A stretch of DNA of 64,000 nucleotides from an uncultured bacterium. GTDB taxonomy: Bacteria; Bacillota; Clostridia; Christensenellales; QALW01. A program made the position numbers and the translations under genes. The stretch covers positions 1 to 64,000 of the forward strand of contig CAJMLN010000005.1 of assembly GCA_905214315.1 (NCBI GenBank). Reading direction: 5' to 3'. The notes under the pieces were generated by a model that saw only the letters and a list, made by a program, of their open reading frames with translations, was not told the DNA's origin and ran no database searches. Each line of letters opens with the position of its first letter. The stretch's first letter is position 1. Below are positions 56,529-64,000 of the stretch, one piece after another.

Positions 56529-58625
56529 TTATTTTACACTAAACAGCAGTTTTTCATAGGTCGGGAAAGGCCAATATTTTTCTGCTGTAAGAGTTTCCGC
56601 TTCGTCGCAGACGACCCGCAGCTCCGCCATTTTCTGAAGAATAATATCGCGGATGATACAGGAGGCCTCAGTAATATCGGCGCACGTTTGATATTTGATC
56701 AGTGAAGTCTCCAGTGCCGATGTTGCCGCGTCGATTTCATCGACCAGGACGGATAATTTTTTAATAGCACCCTTTTCATATTTACCAGAAAGCTCCGGAA
56801 CAACGGCAAGCTTGACTGCAAGCGTATCGGCAAGTTCTTTTGTATAGGCTTCTACTGCCGGAAGGATTTCTTTTTTTGCCATATCCACCATAGTGAGTGC
56901 TTCAATATTTACGGTTTTGCAATAGTTTTCCAGCGTGATCTCATATCGGGACTGAATTTCCGCCGGAGAAAATATTTTATGAGAGGTGAGCATCTCCACA
57001 TTCTTTTTTTCTAAAATTGCAGGCAGCGCATCCGGTGTAGTGCGCAGATTCAAAAGCCCTCTTTTTTCTGTTGCCTCTTTAATCCAGGCATCGTCATAAC
57101 CGTTTCCGTTGAAAATGATACGCTTGTGATCCTTAATCGTTTTTTGAATCATGTCGTGCAGCGCCGTTTCAAAATTCTCCGCGTTTTCCAGCCGGTCGGC
57201 GTAGATCTTTAAAGATTCAGCAACCGCGGCATTCAGCATAATGTTGGCGCAGGCGATGCTGTTGGAAGAGCCGAGCATACGAAATTCGAATTTGTTCCCG
57301 GTAAAGGCGAAGGGGGAAGTCCGGTTGCGGTCGGTTGTATCGCGGGTAAATCGGGGCAGTACATGAACGCCGAGCTTCATAACTGTTTTTTCTGCCGCAC
57401 TGTAAGGAGTATCGTTTTCAATTGCTTCCAGTACGGCGGTCAGTTCGTCGCCGAGAAACATGGATACTACTGCAGGAGGCGCTTCGTTTGCGCCTAAGCG
57501 GTGATCGTTTCCGGCCGTAGCGACCGATAGACGCAGCAGATCTTGATAGTCATCCACAGCTTTGATCACTGCACAGAGGAACAACAGAAACTGGGCATTT
57601 TCGTAAGGGGTTTCACCGGGAGTCAGCAGGTTCACGCCGGTATTGGTTGCCATGGACCAGTTGTTATGTTTGCCGCTGCCGTTGACACCGGCAAAAGGCT
57701 TCTCATGCAACAGGCATACGAGCCCATGACGCGAGGCCACTTTTTGCATGACTTCCATGGTAAGCTGGTTGTGGTCGGTAGCAATATTGGTGGTAGTATA
57801 GATTGGCGCTAATTCATGCTGCGCGGGAGCCACTTCGTTATGCTCCGTTTTTGCAAGGATTCCAAGCTTCCAAAGCTCTTCGTTCAAATCTGCCATATAG
57901 GCCGCGACCCTTGGTTTGATGACACCAAAATAGTGATCGTCCATTTCCTGCCCTTTTGGGGGCTTGGCACCGAAAAGGGTTCGGCCGGTAAACATTAGAT
58001 CTTTGCGCTGTTCATACACTGCTTTATCGATCAGAAAATATTCCTGTTCAGGACCTACGGAGGTACGTACACACTTTACCTCGGTATTTCCAAACAGCCG
58101 GAGGATGCGCAGCGCCTGTTTGTTCAGAGCTTCCATTGAGCGGAGCAGAGGCGTCTTTTTGTCCAGAGCTTCTCCGCCGTAGGAACAGAACGCGGTGGGA
58201 ATACAGAGAGTTTTATCCTTGATAAAAGCGTAGGAGGTAGGATCCCAGGCCGTATAGCCTCTGGCTTCAAAGGTGGCGCGCAGTCCGCCGGAAGGAAAAG
58301 AAGAAGCATCGGGTTCTCCTTTTATCAGTTCTTTGCCGGAAAATTCCATAATAACGCGTCCGTCGGGGGCGGGAGAAATAAAGCTGTCATGCTTTTCCGC
58401 GGTAATACCGGTAAGGGGCTGGAACCAGTGTGTAAAATGTGTTGCGCCGTGTGCAATGGCCCAGTCCTTCATAGCTGCTGCAACAGCATTGGCAACATCA
58501 TTGTTCAGCTTGGCGCCTTCATCAATCGTTTTTTTGAGCGATTCGTAGATGTCAGCGGACAGGTTCGCTTTCATGACTCTGTCGTCAAAAACGAGATTTC
58601 CGAAATAATCTGATACTGTGTTCAT
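56529..58625 (-). CDS. glnN: Glutamine synthetase type III
   Basis: ATP-dependent synthesis of glutamine from glutamate and ammonia, 698 residues, the GSIII length (about 700) and much longer than GSI. Characteristic GSIII sequence: the N-terminal extension TVSDYFGNLVFDDRVMK, GATHFTHWFQPLTG, YTAWDPTSYAFI, GPEQEYFLID with metal-binding Glu, NEVAPAQHELAPIYT, and KHNNWSMATNTGVNLL and RLGANEAPPAVVSMFLG. Start at 58625 with AAGGAG upstream; 54 bases of longer frame are rejected. Its leader has two terminator-like hairpins, suggesting premature termination. It leads the glnN-amt operon, so ammonia is taken up and assimilated from one transcript. Confidence 0.96.
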   Translation of the reverse strand: MNTVSDYFGNLVFDDRVMKANLSADIYESLKKTIDEGAKLNNDVANAVAAAMKDWAIAHGATHFTHWFQPLTGITAEKHDSFISPAPDGRVIMEFSGKELIKGEPDASSFPSGGLRATFEARGYTAWDPTSYAFIKDKTLCIPTAFCSYGGEALDKKTPLLRSMEALNKQALRILRLFGNTEVKCVRTSVGPEQEYFLIDKAVYEQRKDLMFTGRTLFGAKPPKGQEMDDHYFGVIKPRVAAYMADLNEELWKLGILAKTEHNEVAPAQHELAPIYTTTNIATDHNQLTMEVMQKVASRHGLVCLLHEKPFAGVNGSGKHNNWSMATNTGVNLLTPGETPYENAQFLLFLCAVIKAVDDYQDLLRLSVATAGNDHRLGANEAPPAVVSMFLGDELTAVLEAIENDTPYSAAEKTVMKLGVHVLPRFTRDTTDRNRTSPFAFTGNKFEFRMLGSSNSIACANIMLNAAVAESLKIYADRLENAENFETALHDMIQKTIKDHKRIIFNGNGYDDAWIKEATEKRGLLNLRTTPDALPAILEKKNVEMLTSHKIFSPAEIQSRYEITLENYCKTVNIEALTMVDMAKKEILPAVEAYTKELADTLAVKLAVVPELSGKYEKGAIKKLSVLVDEIDAATSALETSLIKYQTCADITEASCIIRDIILQKMAELRVVCDEAETLTAEKYWPFPTYEKLLFSVK

Positions 58626-58644
58626 AAAACTACACTCCTTTTTT

Positions 58645-58755
58645 AATAAAAAATAAGACAATACACCTTGAAAGACCAAGACGTCATTGCCTCGTTTTAT
58701 TTATAAAAAGAAAAAAGCGCCTCAGAGAAATTGTTTATCTCTAAGACGCCTTTGC
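58645..58755 (-). promoter_or_regulatory. Tandem terminator-hairpin leader of glnN
   Basis: Minus strand. Hairpin 1: GCGTCTTAGAGA / TCTCTGAGGCGC (58749-58717) followed by six T; its 5' arm lies in GCAAAGGCGTC. Hairpin 2: CAATGACGTCTTG, loop GTCTTT, CAAGGTGTATTG (58688-58659) followed by TTATTTTTT. Both sit between promoter and ribosome site, so they should stop transcription unless an antiterminator acts. Confidence 0.65.
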
Positions 58756-58768
58756 CTTTATGGGTAAT

Positions 58769-58796
58769 AGTTTACTCGCTTTTTTTGATTTGTCAA
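58769..58796 (-). promoter_or_regulatory. Candidate promoter of glnN-amt
   Basis: Minus strand: exact TTGACA (58796-58791) and a weak TAAACT (58774-58769) with a 16-base spacer. The -10 is poor, so activation or a different spacing is possible. Confidence 0.45.
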
Positions 58797-58832
58797 GTCT
58801 TTTTTTAAAAAAATTTTTCTTTTAAAAACCGA

Positions 58833-58861
58833 TTGACAGAGCCTGGCATATATGCTATGAT
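58833..58861 (+). promoter_or_regulatory. Promoter of the split glutamate synthase operon
   Basis: TTGACA (58833-58838), 17-base spacer, TATGAT (58856-58861), divergent from the glnN promoter. Confidence 0.75.
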
Positions 58862-58873
58862 GTAGCCTGATGA

Positions 58874-58940
58874 GCAAAGGCGTTCATTCATTTACAGGGA
58901 GTTTCTGTTCCCTTGTTTGAATGAACGTCTTTCCTTTTTT
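58874..58940 (+). promoter_or_regulatory. Leader terminator (attenuator) of the glutamate synthase operon
   Basis: About 8 bases after the expected transcript start, AAAGGCGTTCATTCA (58876-58890) pairs with TGAATGAACGTCTTT (58918-58932), enclosing a smaller ACAGGGA / TTCCCTTGT hairpin, and six T follow (58935-58940). The GCAAAGGCGTT box is shared with the glnN leader. Confidence 0.7.
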
Positions 58941-58961
58941 GGCTGAGAAAGGATGAGGATT

Positions 58962-60053
58962 ATGAAAATAGAGGGGCAGGTTCGGATTCCGTCCGGATGT
59001 GCGATATCGGCTGTTATTGCCAAGGACGGAAGCAAAATGACAGGGGAAAAGATTATAGAAAGTATGCTTCCCATGCACGATCGCTCCAACGGACTTGGCG
59101 GTGGGTTTGCCGGTTATGGAATTTATCCGGAATATAGGGAGTTCTATGCGTTTCATATTTTTTATGATGATGATAATTCCCGGGTAGAATGCGAGAGAAT
59201 GCTGAAAGAACGATTTGAGATTGTAAAATCAGAAAATATTCCGATTCGAAAGATTCCTGAAATAACGGATATCCCTCTGATATGGAGATATTTTTTAGCG
59301 CCGCTTTCTTCTGTGCTGTCTCGTTTGCAGCTGGATGAAAAGGAGTATGTGGCGCGTACTGTTATGTATATCAATACCAAGCTTGACGGAGCTTATGTGT
59401 TTTCTTCCGGTAAAAATATGGGGGCGTTTAAAGCTGTGGGATTTCCTGAAGATGTAGGACGGTTTTACCGCCTGGAGGAATATGAAGCTTATTCCTGGAC
59501 GGCACACGGACGGTATCCTACCAATACACCCGGCTGGTGGGGCGGTGCGCATCCGTTTTCTTTGCTGGATTATTCTATTGTGCATAACGGGGAGATCTCT
59601 TCTTACGATGCAAACCGCAGGTATATCGAAATGTTTGGTTATAAATGTACATTGCAGACCGATACGGAGGTCATCACGTATATTGCTGATTATCTTTTAC
59701 GCCGGCAGGGGTTGACGCTTGAGGAAACCGCGTCGGTCATTGCAGCTCCGTTTTGGAGTACGATCCGGGAAAAAGATTCCGGTGCGGCGCAGCAGCTTGC
59801 ATATTTGCGTACCGTATATCCAAGCCTTTTGATCACAGGACCGTTTTCAATTATTCTCGGCTTCAGCGGCGGCTTAATGGCCTTAAATGACCGCTTGAAG
59901 CTGCGTTCCATGGTCGTTGCCGAAAAGGGAGAGAAAGTATTCATTGCAAGTGAGGAGGCCGCTATTCGGAAAATGGAACCGGACGCGGAAAATATTTATG
60001 CTCCTGCCGGGGGAGAGCCGGTTATTGTAAAGGTGAAAGAGGGTGCGTATTGA
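58962..60053 (+). CDS. Glutamate synthase glutaminase domain (GltB1, split type)
   Basis: Class II glutamine amidotransferase subunit releasing ammonia from glutamine, 363 residues, equivalent to the first domain of GltB or the archaeal GltS domain 1. Motifs: SGCAISAVIAKDG, RSNGLGGGFAGYGI, the glutamine-binding TAHGRYPTNTPGWWGGAHPF and YSIVHNGEISSYDANR, and CTLQTDTEVITYI. The nucleophile Cys is residue 13, so a 12-residue propeptide must be removed, as in GltB and PurF. ATG at 58962 is preferred (AAAGGA 8 bases upstream) over 58953. Its stop overlaps the next gene by one base. First gene of a five-gene operon. Confidence 0.9.
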   Translation: MKIEGQVRIPSGCAISAVIAKDGSKMTGEKIIESMLPMHDRSNGLGGGFAGYGIYPEYREFYAFHIFYDDDNSRVECERMLKERFEIVKSENIPIRKIPEITDIPLIWRYFLAPLSSVLSRLQLDEKEYVARTVMYINTKLDGAYVFSSGKNMGAFKAVGFPEDVGRFYRLEEYEAYSWTAHGRYPTNTPGWWGGAHPFSLLDYSIVHNGEISSYDANRRYIEMFGYKCTLQTDTEVITYIADYLLRRQGLTLEETASVIAAPFWSTIREKDSGAAQQLAYLRTVYPSLLITGPFSIILGFSGGLMALNDRLKLRSMVVAEKGEKVFIASEEAAIRKMEPDAENIYAPAGGEPVIVKVKEGAY

Positions 60054-61558
60054 TGGCTGTTTCCTATATTGTTCCTGAATTTGAAGTGCTCCGCAGCCGT
60101 GACCGCTGTATTGCCTGCCGTGTTTGCGAACGCCAATGCGCCAATGGGGTACATAGCTTTGATGAAGAGGGAAAGGTCATGCTCAGCGACGAAGCTAAAT
60201 GCGTGGATTGCCAGCGCTGTGTGTCGCTTTGCCCGACCCACGCGTTGAAAATCATTAAGAATGAATGTTCTTTTCGGGAGAATGCAAACTGGCAGAGCGA
60301 CACGATTAAAGAAATTTACAAGCAGGCTTCCAGCGGAGGCGTATTGCTTTCGTCTATGGGAAATCCCAAGCCCCTGCCGGTGTATTGGGACAGAATTTTG
60401 ATTAATGCTTCCCAGGTGACCAATCCGCCGATCGATCCTTTGCGCGAGCCGATGGAAACCCGGGTGTTTCTTGGAAAAAAGCCCGCAGAGATTCGAAGGA
60501 TTTCAAGCGGAGAGCTTGATACCAAGCTGCCGCCGCAGCTGGAACTTTCCATGCCGGTTATGTTTTCGGCAATGAGTTATGGTTCTATCAGCTATAATGC
60601 CCATGAGAGCCTTGCACGTGCGGCGAAGGAACTTGGAATTTTTTATAACACCGGTGAGGGCGGCCTGCATGAGGATTTTTACTGCTATGGCGAGAATACT
60701 ATTGTACAAGTGGCGTCTGGACGTTTTGGCGTATATGAAACATATTTGAACGCCGGCGCTGCGATAGAAATTAAAATGGGGCAGGGGGCTAAGCCGGGAA
60801 TAGGCGGACACCTGCCGGGGGCAAAAATTGTAGGGGATGTTTCCCGGACAAGGATGATTCCGGAGGGCTCCGATGCGATTTCGCCGGCGCCGCATCACGA
60901 TATTTATTCTATTGAGGATCTGCGTCAGCTGGTATATTCTTTAAAAGAGGCTACGCAATATGCAAAGCCGGTTATTGTAAAGGTTGCCGCTGTGCATAAT
61001 ATTGCCGCGATTGCCAGCGGTATTGCCCGCAGTGGTGCAGATATTATTGCCATTGACGGCTTCCGCGGCGGAACCGGAGCAGCACCTACCCGGATTCGGG
61101 ATCATGTGGGAATCCCGATTGAGCTTGCCCTGGCGGCAGTGGATCAGCGGCTGCGGGACGAGGGGATCCGCAATAATGTTTCCTTGGTTGTAGGGGGAAG
61201 CATCCGTTCGGCTGCGGATGTGATTAAAGCCGTAGCACTCGGTGCGGATGCGTGCTATATAGCAACAGCGGCACTTCTGGCATTAGGATGTCACTTGTGC
61301 CGTACCTGCCAAAGCGGAAAATGTAACTGGGGGATTGCCACCCAGCGCCCGGAACTTGTGAAGCGGCTGAATCCGAATATCGGTGCAGAACGGCTGGTGA
61401 ATCTGATGACCGCATGGCGGCATGAGATCAAGGAATTGATGGGTGGTATGGGAATTAATTCTATAGAAGCATTGCGCGGAAACCGATTGATGCTGCGCGG
61501 TGTAAGTATGACGGAAAAGGAGCTTGAGATCCTCGGTATCTCACACGCGGGAGAATGA
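60053..61558 (+). CDS. Glutamate synthase FMN/synthase domain with N-terminal ferredoxin (GltB2)
   Basis: Catalytic domain that aminates 2-oxoglutarate to glutamate using FMN, 501 residues. Residues 18-65 hold two 4Fe-4S motifs, CIACRVCERQCANGV and CVDCQRCVSLCPTHAL. The synthase domain then shows SFGSMSFGS-like FSAMSYGSISYNAHESLARAA, GEGGLHEDF, KMGQGAKPGIGGHLPG, KVAAVHNIAAIASGIARSGAD and IDGFRGGTGAAPT, and the 3Fe-4S cluster CHLCRTCQSGKCNWGIATQ. Archaeal-type GltB has this Fd plus synthase layout. It starts at ATG 60053 (TGATG overlap). Confidence 0.93.
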   Translation: MAVSYIVPEFEVLRSRDRCIACRVCERQCANGVHSFDEEGKVMLSDEAKCVDCQRCVSLCPTHALKIIKNECSFRENANWQSDTIKEIYKQASSGGVLLSSMGNPKPLPVYWDRILINASQVTNPPIDPLREPMETRVFLGKKPAEIRRISSGELDTKLPPQLELSMPVMFSAMSYGSISYNAHESLARAAKELGIFYNTGEGGLHEDFYCYGENTIVQVASGRFGVYETYLNAGAAIEIKMGQGAKPGIGGHLPGAKIVGDVSRTRMIPEGSDAISPAPHHDIYSIEDLRQLVYSLKEATQYAKPVIVKVAAVHNIAAIASGIARSGADIIAIDGFRGGTGAAPTRIRDHVGIPIELALAAVDQRLRDEGIRNNVSLVVGGSIRSAADVIKAVALGADACYIATAALLALGCHLCRTCQSGKCNWGIATQRPELVKRLNPNIGAERLVNLMTAWRHEIKELMGGMGINSIEALRGNRLMLRGVSMTEKELEILGISHAGE

Positions 61559-61983
61559 AACGGATATATGTAAATGAAGAATGGTGTTTGGGCTGCCGCC
61601 TTTGTGAATATAACTGCGCTTATGCGAATTCCGGCATCAGCGGTATGGCAAAGGCGTTAAAGGATAAAAGGGTTTATCCTAACATTCGTGTTGAAGGAAA
61701 TGACGGTCTTTCTTATGCCGTATCCTGCCGTCATTGCATGGATCCTCTTTGTGTAAAAAGCTGTATTTCCGGTGCGCTGAAAGTCGAAGACGGCGTTATT
61801 TGTATCGATCATACCAGGTGCGTCGGATGCCTTACATGTATTCTGGTCTGTCCTTACGGTGCGGTTGCACAAGGGGAAAACGGAGCGGTGCAGAAATGTG
61901 AATTGTGCCTGAAAAATGAGGTGGGAGAGCCCGCCTGTGTGGCCGGCTGTCCCAACCGGGCGATTGTATATGAGGAGAGGTAA
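61555..61983 (+). CDS. 4Fe-4S ferredoxin subunit of the split glutamate synthase
   Basis: Electron carrier of 142 residues with four Cys clusters of DMSO-reductase/HycB type: CLGCRLCEYNCAYAN, CRHCMDPLCVKSCISGA, CVGCLTCILVCPYGA and CELCLKNEVGEPACVAGC. It can hold up to four 4Fe-4S centres. Placed between the synthase domain and an FAD-dependent reductase with 4-base and 1-base spacing, it probably passes electrons from the reductase (or an external donor) to the FMN domain. Canonical GltD/GltB complexes lack such a separate subunit. Confidence 0.9.
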   Translation: MKRIYVNEEWCLGCRLCEYNCAYANSGISGMAKALKDKRVYPNIRVEGNDGLSYAVSCRHCMDPLCVKSCISGALKVEDGVICIDHTRCVGCLTCILVCPYGAVAQGENGAVQKCELCLKNEVGEPACVAGCPNRAIVYEER

Positions 61984-61984
61984 T

Positions 61985-63223
61985 ATGAAAAAATATGTAA
62001 TTATCGGAAACGGTATTGCCGCCGCCAGTTGTATTGAGGGGATCCGCAGTATGGACAGGGAAGGTTCCATTACAGTTATTTCGGCGGAGAAATATCCCGT
62101 TTACTGCCGGCCGTTGATTTCCTATTATTTAGAGGATAAGACGGATCTTCAGCGCATGGGGTACCGACCGGCAAATTTTTATGAAGAAAACGCCTGTACG
62201 GTTCTTTATGGAAAAAAAGCCGGACATATCGATTCGAAAGCAAAAAAAGTTTTGTTGGAAACAGGCGAAATCCTGGAGTATGACGCACTGTGTATTGCTG
62301 TGGGAGCGGAACCTTTTGTTCCGCCGATGGAGGGATTGGAAAAGGTAAAAGAGAAATATACATTTTTAACGTTGGAAGACGCTCTAAACATAAAAAAAAC
62401 CGTTGATGCAGACAGCCGTGTTTTGATTATCGGCGCGGGTCTGATCGGTTTAAAATGTGCTGAGGGATTGCACAAAACGGTAAAGAGCATCACGGTGTGC
62501 GATTTATCTGACCGTGTATTATCCAGTATTCTTGACCGAGAGAGTGCTTCTTTGGCGCAGCATCATTTGGAGAAGAACGGAATCTGTTTTCTGCTTAATG
62601 ATTCTGTAGTACGTTTTGAGGAAAAGGCGGCGGTGATGAGGAGCGGCGCACGGGTAGAATTTGACCTTGTGGTTTTGGCAGTGGGCGTGCGGGCCAATAT
62701 TGGATTGATCCGTGAGATCGGGGGCGCCTGCTCCCGGGGGATTACAGTAGATACCTCTATGAGAACATCAATTCCGGCTGTTTTTGCGGCGGGAGATTGT
62801 ACGGAAAGTATGGATATTTCAGATAAAGCCGTTAAAGTGATGGCGCTGCTTCCTAATGCAAGCATGCAGGGGCGCTGTGCAGGCATCAATATGGCGGGAG
62901 GACACAGCGAATTTGACTGTGCTGTTCCTATGAACTCTATTGGCTTTTTTGGATTTCATGTGATGACGGCCGGCAGCAGAGATGCTTCTGCGGAGGTATA
63001 TGAGGAACGATCAGAGGAAGGGCTTCGGAAGCTGTTTGTAAAGGATGGAAAGCTGGTCGGGTTTGAATTGATTGGAGATGTGGCGCGCGCAGGGATTTAT
63101 ACGAATCTGATTCGTACGCAGACACCATTGGATGCTGTAGATTTTGAAAATTTGAAAAAAAATCCGAATTTATTTGCTTTTAATCAAAAATATCGTAAAA
63201 ATATACTGGAAGGTGTGGTATAA
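61985..63223 (+). CDS. FAD/NAD(P)-dependent reductase subunit (rubredoxin-reductase/NirB-like)
   Basis: Flavoprotein reductase of 412 residues. N-terminal FAD Rossmann motif VIIGNGIAAASCIEGIRS, pyrophosphate loop YCRPLISYYL, NAD(P) Rossmann LIIGAGLIGLKCAEGL near 145, and the second FAD motif TSIPAVFAAGDCTESMD near 265. It is the class I disulfide-reductase-like type of rubredoxin and nitrite reductases, not canonical GltD. In the operon it takes the GltD role. The start is the ATG at 61985 just after the ferredoxin stop; AGGAG overlaps it. Confidence 0.9.
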   Translation: MKKYVIIGNGIAAASCIEGIRSMDREGSITVISAEKYPVYCRPLISYYLEDKTDLQRMGYRPANFYEENACTVLYGKKAGHIDSKAKKVLLETGEILEYDALCIAVGAEPFVPPMEGLEKVKEKYTFLTLEDALNIKKTVDADSRVLIIGAGLIGLKCAEGLHKTVKSITVCDLSDRVLSSILDRESASLAQHHLEKNGICFLLNDSVVRFEEKAAVMRSGARVEFDLVVLAVGVRANIGLIREIGGACSRGITVDTSMRTSIPAVFAAGDCTESMDISDKAVKVMALLPNASMQGRCAGINMAGGHSEFDCAVPMNSIGFFGFHVMTAGSRDASAEVYEERSEEGLRKLFVKDGKLVGFELIGDVARAGIYTNLIRTQTPLDAVDFENLKKNPNLFAFNQKYRKNILEGVV

Positions 63224-63225
63224 TA

Positions 63226-63945
63226 ATGATAATTGATGCGGCAGGACTTGACTTTTCCGCTTTGAATGAGGCAATTCGGGACAGTGATAAAAATTGTGTT
63301 ATTAAAGGCTGCTTGGGGCAGCGCTTTATTGCGGCGGGAATGAAGGATAAACAGATCCGGATTGAAGGGATCCCGGGAAATGCGCTTGGAGCGTACCTCA
63401 GCGGCGCTTTTATTACTGTGGAGGGCAACGCGCAGGATGCCGTAGGCGATACTATGAATGATGGGACGATTGTGATCCATGGCAATATAGGGGACGCCGC
63501 AGGATATGCCATGCGCGGCGGACAGATTTATATCAAGGGGAATGCCGGATATCGCGCGGGAATCCATATGAAAGAATATGAGGCAAAGAAGCCGGTCATT
63601 GTGATCGGCGGCAGAGCTGGAAGTTTTTTGGGTGAGTATCAGGCGGGAGGTCTCATTGTAGTATTGGGTCTGCATAACGACGGCAAGGCTCTGATAGGGA
63701 ATTTTCCGTGTACGGGAATGCATGGCGGAAAGATGATCCTTCGTGGGGATGTTTCTGCTGTTCACTTTCCGCATCAGGTTACGTCCCATCCCGCAGAACG
63801 GGAGGAGCTTTCGGAGATAGAGCCGTTTGTTCGGCAGTTTTGCCGGCTTTTTGGTTATGATGCGGAAATGATGCTGAAAAGCCCCTATACAGTAATAACG
63901 CCGGACAGTAAAAACCCGTATAAGCAGATGTACGTTGCAAATTAG
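63226..63945 (+). CDS. Glutamate synthase GXGXG domain (GltB3)
   Basis: C-terminal beta-helix (GXGXG) domain of glutamate synthase as an independent protein, 239 residues. The helical turns carry the repeats: AYLSGAFITVEGNAQDAVGD, GTIVIHGNIGDAAGYAMRGG, YIKGNAGYRAGIHMKEY, IVIGGRAGSFLGEYQAGG, split in the sequence as successive Gly-rich coils. It lines the ammonia channel between glutaminase and FMN domains. It starts 2 bases after the reductase stop. With GltB1, GltB2, the ferredoxin and the reductase it makes a complete glutamate synthase. Confidence 0.92.
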   Translation: MIIDAAGLDFSALNEAIRDSDKNCVIKGCLGQRFIAAGMKDKQIRIEGIPGNALGAYLSGAFITVEGNAQDAVGDTMNDGTIVIHGNIGDAAGYAMRGGQIYIKGNAGYRAGIHMKEYEAKKPVIVIGGRAGSFLGEYQAGGLIVVLGLHNDGKALIGNFPCTGMHGGKMILRGDVSAVHFPHQVTSHPAEREELSEIEPFVRQFCRLFGYDAEMMLKSPYTVITPDSKNPYKQMYVAN

Positions 63946-63962
63946 GAAAGGCAGGATAGCGT

Positions 63963-64000
63963 ATGAAATATTCCAAGGACGAAATCAAGCAATATATCGT
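63963..64000 (+). CDS. Start of a downstream gene, possibly a type I glutamine synthetase (3' cut by window)
   Basis: ATG at 63963 with AAGGCAGGA upstream, 17 bases after gltB3. Only 12 codons are visible: MKYSKDEIKQYI. That start resembles GlnA-type glutamine synthetases of Clostridia (MxYTKExILxFV). The rest is outside the window, so this is a guess. Confidence 0.35.
   Translation, partial: MKYSKDEIKQYI

Overview
The window reads as chromosomal DNA of an anaerobic, endospore-forming member of Clostridia (Bacillota) with medium G+C. Support: spoIIR, sleB and ypeB; strong AGGAGG ribosome sites and sigma-A promoters with 17-base spacers; Rho-independent terminators after many units; a T-box and a yybP-ykoY-type riboswitch; a type III glutamine synthetase; an L27 with the Prp-cleaved N-terminal extension; and a KDPG aldolase fused to a glyoxalase-like domain. 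I see no rRNA, tRNA, CRISPR array, insertion sequence or prophage. The genus cannot be told from this sequence.

Layout. 1-2.4 kb: end of an acyl-CoA synthetase, an amidohydrolase and a GNAT acetyltransferase. 2.7-13.1 kb: a carbohydrate-use region with two paralogous GH106-like glycosidases (one membrane-anchored, one cytoplasmic) flanking a surface-anchored carbohydrate-binding-type protein, a divergent AraC regulator, a lone FakA-type middle domain, an unassigned 570-residue protein and two Gfo/Idh/MocA dehydrogenases. 13.2-18.0 kb: two U32 (TrhP-like) proteins in one operon with aroC and aroQ. 18.1-20.1 kb: KDG kinase and KDPG aldolase-VOC. 20.3-22.7 kb: HD protein, FNT channel, WYL regulator. 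22.7-25.2 kb: a duplicated DUF1538 membrane protein with a tandem PII-like partner. 25.2-26.4 kb: XRE regulator and C39-type peptidase around a three-copy operator. 26.9-31.8 kb: PhoB-like regulator and pstSCAB-phoU with Pho-box-like repeats; PstS has its two halves in swapped order. 31.9-35.9 kb: murA and spoIIR-sleB-ypeB. 36-44.2 kb: metal homeostasis (ZIP, MgtC, riboswitch-controlled P-type ATPase, copA with a fused copZ, csoR). 44.4-52.8 kb: nuclease-type hydrolases, thiI-nifS, rplU-prp-rpmA, an OGG-type glycosylase, a zinc-ribbon protein and DUF3737.

52.9-64 kb is a nitrogen-assimilation locus: asparagine synthetase under an Asn-specific T-box, an Amt channel fused to its own PII domain, GSIII, and a divergent split (archaeal-type) glutamate synthase in five genes, followed by the start of what may be a second glutamine synthetase. 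The two divergent units, glnN-amt and glt, begin with leader RNAs that share a GCAAAGGCGTY box on the 5' arm of a terminator hairpin, so premature termination probably controls both from one signal.

The most unusual observations are the swapped-order PstS, the copA-copZ in-frame fusion that keeps an internal ribosome site, the DUF1538/tandem-PII pair, the U32-aroC-aroQ operon (tRNA hydroxylation next to prephenate supply), the stand-alone FakA domain, the shared nitrogen leaders, and an Asn T-box that looks translational.
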